Origin: Astrocystis sublimbata | Taxonomy: Eukaryota; Ascomycota; Sordariomycetes; Xylariales; Xylariaceae | Length of the DNA stretch: 27,737 nucleotides | Reading direction: 5' to 3' | Assembly (NCBI GenBank): GCA_022453515.1 | Contig: JAJNNY010000135.1 | Coordinates: forward strand, 1 to 27,737 | Shown: piece by piece, positions 20,769 through 27,737 of the stretch | How positions within the stretch are numbered: the stretch's first letter is position 1 | Layout of the letters: every line of letters begins with the position of its first letter | The notes under the pieces: generated by a model | Told to the model about the DNA's origin: nothing | What the model saw: the letters and a program-made list of their open reading frames with translations, nothing else | Databases searched by the model: none | Made by a program: the position numbers and the translations under genes

Positions 20769-22652
20769 ATGATCACTAGCTACGCACTTAAAAAATTGTG
20801 TCATCACTCAACCAGCTTCAACATCGACGTGCAGGAAGTACGAACTAATATGTATTCTGTCGCCCCTGTGTTTGAAGCTGTTGTGGACCGCCTGGGAGTA
20901 AGAGCATTCGGCTTGGTTCCCGTCGCATTCTTCTCAGTAATTATTGCCAACTATTGCGGACTAATTTATTCCAATTTTCGCGTCCGTAGATCTATAAATC
21001 GTGTTTCACGGTCTCGTTCTGGTCGTGGGATTCTCGTTGACAAGACACAACTTCTAAGATGCAAAATCTCACATCGCCGGCTATTCCCCAGAAGCCATGC
21101 CTTCATTTACTCTTGTCTGTCGGTCGGAATCACCGTACGCAAGCCAACGTCAAGCTGGACATTGTCTGTCGATGAGTCAAAGTGGTGGAAACGCGGATTA
21201 CTTCACGTAGACGCTAGACATCATCTTGGTCGTTTTCAATCTCATTGCACGCTATCACAATGTCTGGACGAGTTTCTAAAGACACATGTATGTCCCCATG
21301 AATATCCTTACACGTGCTCAGGCCTCAGAGATGACAATTCGTTTTCAGGGACTTGACCCGTCTCAGTTTCCAGTGGTTTATCTTTTCACTAGCGCTAGAA
21401 TTTTTACTTTCGGCTTCAGCCCAGCTTCATTCTGGTACTTGTATACACGGGATCTTTGCCTTCGCTATGTGCTGGCGGAAGTGAATAACACCTTCGGAGA
21501 AAAACGTGTATACATCTTTCCATCATCTGAGACGAGCGCCGACACTTTCAGAGAAACATGTGCCAAAGACTTCCATGTGTCCCCTTTCAATTCGAGAAAA
21601 GGAACCTATAGCTTGACGACTACTGATCCATTACGGAACGAAGACCTTGACGTTCGGGTCACCTTGTGGTCTTCCAAGAACTGCCCGAAGCTTGTGGCTC
21701 GCTGGGGGCTTGACGCTCCGGCAATAACTCCGTCAGAATCTACATTGATTCCTTTGTTGCGGTGCATGATTTACTGGGCGTGGACAGTGTTCGCGACGTG
21801 TAAGAGCCGCCGGTCCTAGAGAGAATACTTTGCGCTGATTCCTTACTTGCAGTTCCAAGAATAGTCTATCAAGCGTTGTTACTAGCCCGCGTGCGTGGAC
21901 TACATATGTGGTATCGTCCAGAACCAAATACGTCGTCTATTGCTCGAGCGGCGACACCCTCGGAGCGGTTCCTTGGCTGCATTTTCGCAGAATACATACG
22001 CTACATCGGCCATTACTTACCGATGGACATGCAAATTATGATTCACAGTCCCAGAGATATTGGCAGTTGTGCTGTTGCTGGGGGTGGGGATGTCCTGCTG
22101 GACATTGCCACTCTGCGCCAGCCTCAAGTTTCACAAGCCAATCTAAATCTAGTTGACCTACGGATTCATACACCGAAATTTTATCGCCACATGATCCTAA
22201 GTGCAGGACTTGCTGATCTCCTGTCACACACAATGCTGAGTACCTGGGAGGAGAACCGCATGGTATGGTCCAATCGGCCCATCGACCTGATACGTCTTCT
22301 ACAGGACGCTCAAAAGGCCAGCGATAATGCACGGCCATTCGCTTTGAAAGTGATTTCCGATCCTGTGAACGCAGGACTTTTGAGGGTCGTATGGTCACTT
22401 TATCAGTTGGTGATGAAGACACAGCCTACGTTTGGGACTTATCCAAGTCCTGGTCTTCCAATGCAACGAAAAGTGGTACCCTCGACGACCAACGAAGGAT
22501 CGCCACTGTCATACCATCAAGGAACGTCGTCATGCTTCCTGCAGCCTTTTCTACGAAACCATTGCAGTGCCAAAGTGCAGCTACAATATATGAGAGCCTC
22601 GCTGGCTATACGAATCCGAGCCTGGGTATGGGATACAATCGGTGGCGAGTAG
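20769..22652 (+). CDS. DUF1365 family protein, right copy
   Basis: Mirror copy of the gene at 11113-12996 with the same 589-residue product. Exons are 20769-21287, 21349-21799 and 21853-22652. The motifs FGFSPASFWYLY, NNTFGEKRVYIFP and KDFHVSPF lie in exon 2, and the fungal C-terminal extension in exon 3. It is divergent from the FAD copy across the methyltransferase relic, as on the left. Confidence 0.85.
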
Positions 22653-23385
22653 AATGAACAGCCAACGACGAGTCCTCCGTGACCACGACGTCGTATTCTA
22701 TGCGAGTATGACCAGATGTGACAGCTGTCCTTTTAAGGTAACATGCCACCTGAAAAAACGTCTTATTGTAAAGAAGCGGTGAAACCAACATTATCGAAAT
22801 AAAATAAAGTTACATCCTATTGAAGGACAGAAACAGAAACAGGACAGGATACGTCTCATTGTGTAAAGTAACCACCCTCCCGGCGGCCGACCCCCTGCCG
22901 GCCAGGATTGCGTCACCCAGGTAAAACACGTCTTGTATAAGCCACCCTACTTACACATTCTTAATGCTGGAGTGAAACGAAAGGTTTTGTGTACGCCGCG
23001 GGAACCAGCAAATTCTAAGTGCCGAAAAGCGTAATTTTCTACACCTAAAGGACCCCACGGAGCCTACCTAGCCACACAAGCCACAGGCTCCCAAGTGCAG
23101 GTGGTCTGTACGGCTAAAGAGGGATCTATATGTGCGGCTCCTAAGTGGTTTATATAAACAGCTAAAAAAAAGGTCTATATATATAGCTTTTAAGTAGTTT
23201 ATATATACAGCTTTTAAGTGGTTTATATTACAGCTATAACGTAATAAAAGTACTAAAAAAGTTGTTAAAACTTTAGTTTTTTTGCCTTTTATTAATAAAT
23301 TTTTTTAAGTTTAATAGCTGTTTAATAAAGGTTAAAAGTATCTCACTTTATTATCATCTTGTTAAGAGTTCTTATCTGGCCGGAA
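22653..23385. other. Region between convergent DUF1365 and MFS genes (right arm)
   Basis: Mirror of 10380-11112. It includes the decayed tandem repeat at 23083-23237 and an AT-rich stretch next to the MFS 3' end. No gene was recognised. Confidence 0.5.
23083..23237. repeat. Degenerate tandem repeat with decay gradient, right copy
   Basis: Mirror of 10528-10682. The G/C-retaining copies lie toward 23083 and the A/T-converted copies toward 23237. Confidence 0.6.
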
Positions 23386-25410
23386 CTATTTAAGTTGCTT
23401 CTTCCGCCACAATAGCAGGGTAGATGGAATCTGGAGGCCTGCCGAGACCGCCAAAACCAAAATTTGACGACTATAGCCCGTGGCAAGGGTATGTCTGACA
23501 TCTTCTTGTACCTCTTGGACTAGGGACGGCAGAACTTGAGTAAGCTCGTTGACATTCGAAAGACCCAGTTGTGACTTCAACCTAGGTTGCACGTAGGTAT
23601 TGAAAAGGGCAGTTGCAATTGACAAAGTGACCGCGCCACCAATAAACCTCAGTTGGTTTCCCGCTCCGAGACCAACAGCTGTACAATCCGGGTAGTTAGC
23701 GGTATGTTCTCAGGCAACATATTGGTAGTTTATTCGAAAGCCTTACCATTGTCACGTTTCTCGGTCACAATGGGCATAAGGACAAGAAGGACGGAGAAAT
23801 TCATGCCGCAGCCGAAACCAGCAAGAACTTGAAAACCATATATGCGCGCAGGGATTTCTAGCGTATCAGGCAACTTCCCCAAGAGAGCAAAGCCGAGGAT
23901 CTGTAAAGAAGACCCAAATAATAAGAGGTATACCGGCGAAACCCTGTGCTTTCCAGCAACTGACGAAAACATTGCGCCAATCGCGATAAGTGCAGTGAAA
24001 GGGATGATTCTCACTCCTGCCTCCAAACCCGACGTGCCATATACGAGCTGATATTGCTGAGGAAGAATCAACGTCCCGATCAGCGTTGGCCCTCCAACTA
24101 GAGCGAAGTTTCTGTGAGAGTAGATTAGCCACTGAAGCTCAAAGACAGAAGGATCACTTCGAGACCTACAATAAGACTGCAACAATCTCGCGACTCAAGA
24201 GAAATCTCCATGGCAGAATTGGCTCACGGATGGAATTCGAGAAAGTCACGTGTCGTTCCCAGATAGCTAAGCCAGCCCAAAGGAAACCGGATATAACTAA
24301 TAACGTAATGACGTAGGCTGACTTCCATGGAAATTGTTGCCCAGCTTCTTGGAGGGCTGCAACTAAGGTCAAGGTAGCAAGCAGGATCAAAATAGTGCCT
24401 GGTGTGTCAATGCGCTGAATGGTGGACCTCGCCAATAGTGTTTTGTAGGATGTCGACCTGCTTTCAGAATGACTACGGTAGGGAAACTCTTTGGGGATGA
24501 ACAATACAGCCAGTATAAGTGCTAGGGCGCATAGAGGTATACTAAAGACTGGTTAGTGCTATTGTGAGAAAGGAGACAGAGGCTAAAAAGTCGCACTTGA
24601 TGATGAAGATCCATCTCCACGTGACGTTCGATGCTATGCCTCCACCAATGATGGGCCCGACAAGAAACGCAAGCGCACTAGCAATCGCTATGTTCGAAAC
24701 GATCGTGGCATGTTTAACGGGCGGGACCAGTTCAGTGATGAAGATTGTGGCGAGGGACCAACATCCACCACCACCAACGCCCTGGAATCCGCGAAAGACA
24801 ATCCTGCGGCGGTGGTCAACACGGTTGGGAACTTGGGATACATACGTGATGGGCGTGTCGTCGGCTTACAGTTGTGGCATGGTTTGAGCAGCTGCGCATG
24901 CACCAGAGGCGATGGTGAAGATGATGATTGACAGTATGAACATGATCTTGCGGCCGAAAATGTCACTGAACTTGGCACAGATAACGATGAAAGCTGGACA
25001 GAGGTAAGCCCAGCTCGAACAAAAACGCGACGCAAGACTTGCCAACGTATCCGAGAAGGTAACTCGAAACGATCCAGCTTATGATGTCGAAGCCTTTCAA
25101 GTCGTTCGCAATAGAGACCAAGGCGGTGATCACGACGGGGACTTCCAAGTTTACTAAGAAGACCATGATGGCAACCCTGTGTTGTGTCAGCCCGGTCGGC
25201 GCCATCGGGAAGGCCTGCGTTGACTTACACGGCGCAGACGAGCCAGAATTGGGCGCCTTGGAGATACACAATGTCAAACTCACCGTCTGATACATTGTTA
25301 TCCGACTGGGCCAACCTGGTTTCGACCAGGTCCGCGTTCACTGCTTTAATTGTCTCGTCATGTTGCGGTTGGCCCTGCATCTCGATGGAATAGGTTGCGG
25401 GGGTTGTCAT
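23386..25410 (-). CDS. MFS transporter, DHA2 / 14-TM drug-efflux type, right copy
   Basis: Mirror copy of the gene at 8355-10379 with the same 558-residue product. Exons are 25410-25229, 25176-25043, 24993-24870, 24803-24597, 24541-24170, 24111-23747 and 23678-23386, with the same GC-AG second intron. Efflux role inferred as for the left copy. Confidence 0.87.
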
Positions 25411-26419
25411 TGTGGCAAACGGTGGAGATTTAATAGGAACAAAATAGATAGACTTAGGCGCCTTTGCTAACAGCTGATGGGAGAAATGCACGTGAAGAGA
25501 TGCCTCGATTTCACGAATCATAAAATGTGTAAGTTGTTGCAGAGCCTCAAGACATAGACTAGAGTTGCACCTAGACGAATCGAAAACAGTACCAACCAGT
25601 TTTTCTGATTGTCCCCTTCAAACACTTGTACAACCCCCAGCCTCATTAACCCGAGACGCGTAGTGATTTCGGAATAGGGGAGAGGGCGCACCCCAACACC
25701 ATCTTTCAAGTGGGTCCTCATTCATGCGCTGGTTGGTCTCAACTTCAGGAGATAGGTTGAGATATGATGTTAGGATGTGATTGGCTAAACGTTGCATCCT
25801 ATGTGTTGCTTGGGCTTGATATCCCGGTCAAGAAGAGCAATCGAGCTAAATGGAAATTGCACATTTCAGGGATGTGGATAGGACATCATGTCCTGTTTGT
25901 TGGTAGTTCTGTGAACCATCGCTATATGTAACATTGCCTGAGCCTCGGCATCTACCTTTGCATCTCGACGTTGGTATCTGTGTAGAGGGTTCCGGGCAGG
26001 CCATCGCGTTGAGGGACTCATGCATACCTAATCCATGCAAGTCGGGTAGTATTTCTGCAAAGTACATGCAGACCGTTGATGCGAGCTTATGTCCGACATT
26101 TTAAAGGGATCAACAAACGTGGCGCTGCGCAGACTTGCGGCATACTCCGTACCGTTTGTCTAGTATGCACAGTAGTACAAGGTACAAAATGACAAATCGA
26201 AAAGGAACACATGTGCAAGAATGGATGGAATGTAAGACCGACGATTTGTGCTCCGCCCACCACCCTTTGTTGGCCCGCGCCACCTTTCAAGATTTCGAAT
26301 GATTTGCAGGCCTAATCGGAAAGGAAAAGTTCGCACTTGAATCCTATTCTTTCTTGACTTGAACTAGAATTTCTCCGCGAACAAACTGCAAACTGCATCA
26401 GCTCTTTCGCGTCTTTATC
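25411..26419. promoter_or_regulatory. Divergent intergenic region, MFS / thioesterase-like (right arm)
   Basis: Mirror of 7346-8354, with the perfect 15-bp palindrome at 25880-25894 and the CCAAT box in reverse orientation near 25780. Nothing else was recognised. Confidence 0.45.
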
Positions 26420-27146
26420 ATGTCTCCCAGTACCGCGAAGGCGCCAGCGTTAGCCCAGACGGCGTATGATTCGCCGTACTCTCGATCTGGTGCACCGCAG
26501 CCGCACCCGATAGGCGACGACCCGTACGCTCCCCTCCGTGCCCGCGCTCTTTCGAAGCTCGAGGCCATGGGATACGATCCCAGCACCATGACTGAGCGCG
26601 GTGTACTCTGGGCAGAGGATCAAGACCCCTTCGGCCATGTCAAACAATCCAAGTTCATGGAGCTCTTAGGTATTGGCTTTCATCGCACGATGGAGAGCTA
26701 CAGCGAGTTCATGAGCGAGGACGAGTACTCTGACATGCTTCAATCGAAGACTATTCTCCCAGTCGTCCATAAGATCGAGCTACAGATTCGACGACAGGTG
26801 AAATACCCTGATTCGGTATGTTTGGACCTTGCGCATAATTACTGGTTGAACCTCCACTGATCACTCATGGCAGCTCATAGTCGCCAACAGACCAGACCGT
26901 ATGGAACCAACACGGTATCATGGAACGACATCTCTCTTTTCTCTCAAGCAGCAGACCATAGTAGCCGAGGTTAAAGGGTTCGTCACATTTATGAATGCTA
27001 CTACCGGTCGTGCGGTCGACATCCGTAGCGCTGGAGGAGGGTGGATAAAGGTATATGATGGCTACCTAAAGAAAGTTGAGTCTGCTCAGGCCATCAAGGA
27101 GAAATGGGAAAAGGCCAAATCTGAACATGTAAAATCTAAGATTTAA
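26420..27146 (+). CDS. Hotdog-fold (4HBT-like) thioesterase-like protein, right copy
   Basis: Mirror copy of the gene at 6619-7345 with the same 222-residue product. Exons are 26420-26815 and 26874-27146, separated by a 58-nt intron. The DQDPFGHV motif is in exon 1. Same functional reading as the left copy. Confidence 0.72.
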
Positions 27147-27737
27147 GCGGGCTCGTCAAATGGCATGTGGAAGATACACGGCTTGTTTCAGGGCTATCAT
27201 GTTTTGGACATTTGACTCGACTGTACTATTGAAGATATCCCACCCTTAGGTCTGATTAGATAACCGCAATGCTCCAAGCCATCTACGGACATGCCGTAAC
27301 CCGTTATTCGCTATCGAAAAGTGTGACGATTATCAAGCTGAGCGAGGTGACAAGTTGCGTCGGCTAAGTCCCCGTGTGCGCGAGATGCAGGTGCGGATCG
27401 CCCTACCCGTTCAACACAGCCAACTCAAAGTAGGCACCGTATGTAGCAAGGCAGCTCGGCTCGCTCGGTTGGTTGATCTCGATCAGCGGACCCGGCCATG
27501 ACTTGTCTCTGTAAAGTTTAGATGCGCCTTAGCCTCTTAGGCATGGTACTTTTGAAAACCTGTATCTAACTCGAAAGAGTATGGTGGATGCGGCAAGTGC
27601 GGAAGCTAGACCTTAGGCCCCCCTCAATGCATGTCACCGGTGACGTACCTACCGGTACATCAAGTATCGGGTATCCACCCATCAGTGTCCACTCTCCCGG
27701 CCTTCCAAGGTTCCAAGGTTGACCACGATGTACTTAG
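27147..27737. other. Region downstream of the thioesterase-like gene (right arm), to window end
   Basis: Mirror of 6028-6618. No gene was recognised. The sequence stops at the window edge while still matching the left arm. Confidence 0.5.

Larger units (their letters stand above)
16894..27737. repeat. Right arm of the giant palindrome, cut by the window end
   Basis: Reverse complement of 6028-16872. It still pairs at the final base of the window, ending inside TAGGTACCTA-type sequence, so whether it continues cannot be seen. All genes on it are copies of left-arm genes in the opposite orientation. Confidence 0.97.

Noticed and set aside
21288..21321. A 34-nt intron in the DUF1365 gene (acceptor GCTCAG)
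   Set aside because: It keeps the frame but inserts residues foreign to the family. The 61-nt intron ending TTTTCAG at 21348 gives a direct join to GLDPSQFP, which matches the family.
22391..22657. Alternative 88-residue frame over the DUF1365 C-terminus
   Set aside because: It overlaps exon 3, whose own frame runs unbroken and ends in a family-like helical tail.

Overview
The window looks like nuclear DNA of a filamentous ascomycete (Pezizomycotina). Genes carry several short introns (about 50-85 nt) with CTAAC/CTGAC-type branch sites, protein families are fungal (rhodopsin-domain membrane protein, LaeA/UMTA-like methyltransferase, 14-TM-type MFS), and gene-bearing DNA alternates with very AT-rich blocks that show signs of repeat-induced C-to-T decay. 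No rRNA, tRNA, CRISPR or bacterial-style operon was seen.

The dominant structure is a giant inverted repeat. Position x on the left pairs with 33765-x on the right. The left arm runs from about 6028 to 16872, the right arm from 16894 to the last base (27737), and an AT-rich spacer of about 21 bp lies between them. Every reading frame on one arm reappears on the other with the same translation and exactly mirrored coordinates. The only differences I found are five 1-nt indels in the AT-rich core next to the hinge. The right arm is cut by the window edge, so its true length is unknown. It may be a recent inverted duplication or a fold-back assembly artefact; this must be settled before anything is read into gene copy number.

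The unique left part (1-6027) holds an AT-rich block with a 0.4 kb MITE-like element, a four-exon rhodopsin-domain membrane protein gene (1378-2649, +), a two-exon 2-oxoglutarate/Fe(II) oxygenase gene (4356-3252, -), and about 1.6 kb without a recognisable gene.

Each palindrome arm carries the same five loci. Left-arm order is: hotdog thioesterase-like (-), seven-exon MFS transporter (+), DUF1365 protein (-), decayed methyltransferase (-) and FAD-dependent amine-oxidase-like protein (+). The two FAD genes converge on the AT-rich centre.

The FAD protein (COG2907-like) and the DUF1365 protein are a pair known to travel together in bacteria, usually with a cyclopropane-fatty-acid-synthase-like methyltransferase, and are linked there to modified fatty acids. 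Here a different kind of methyltransferase, now a pseudogene, sits between them. With a transporter, a thioesterase and an oxygenase nearby, the locus resembles a small lipid-modification or metabolite cluster, but no PKS, NRPS or terpene synthase is present, so the product is unknown.
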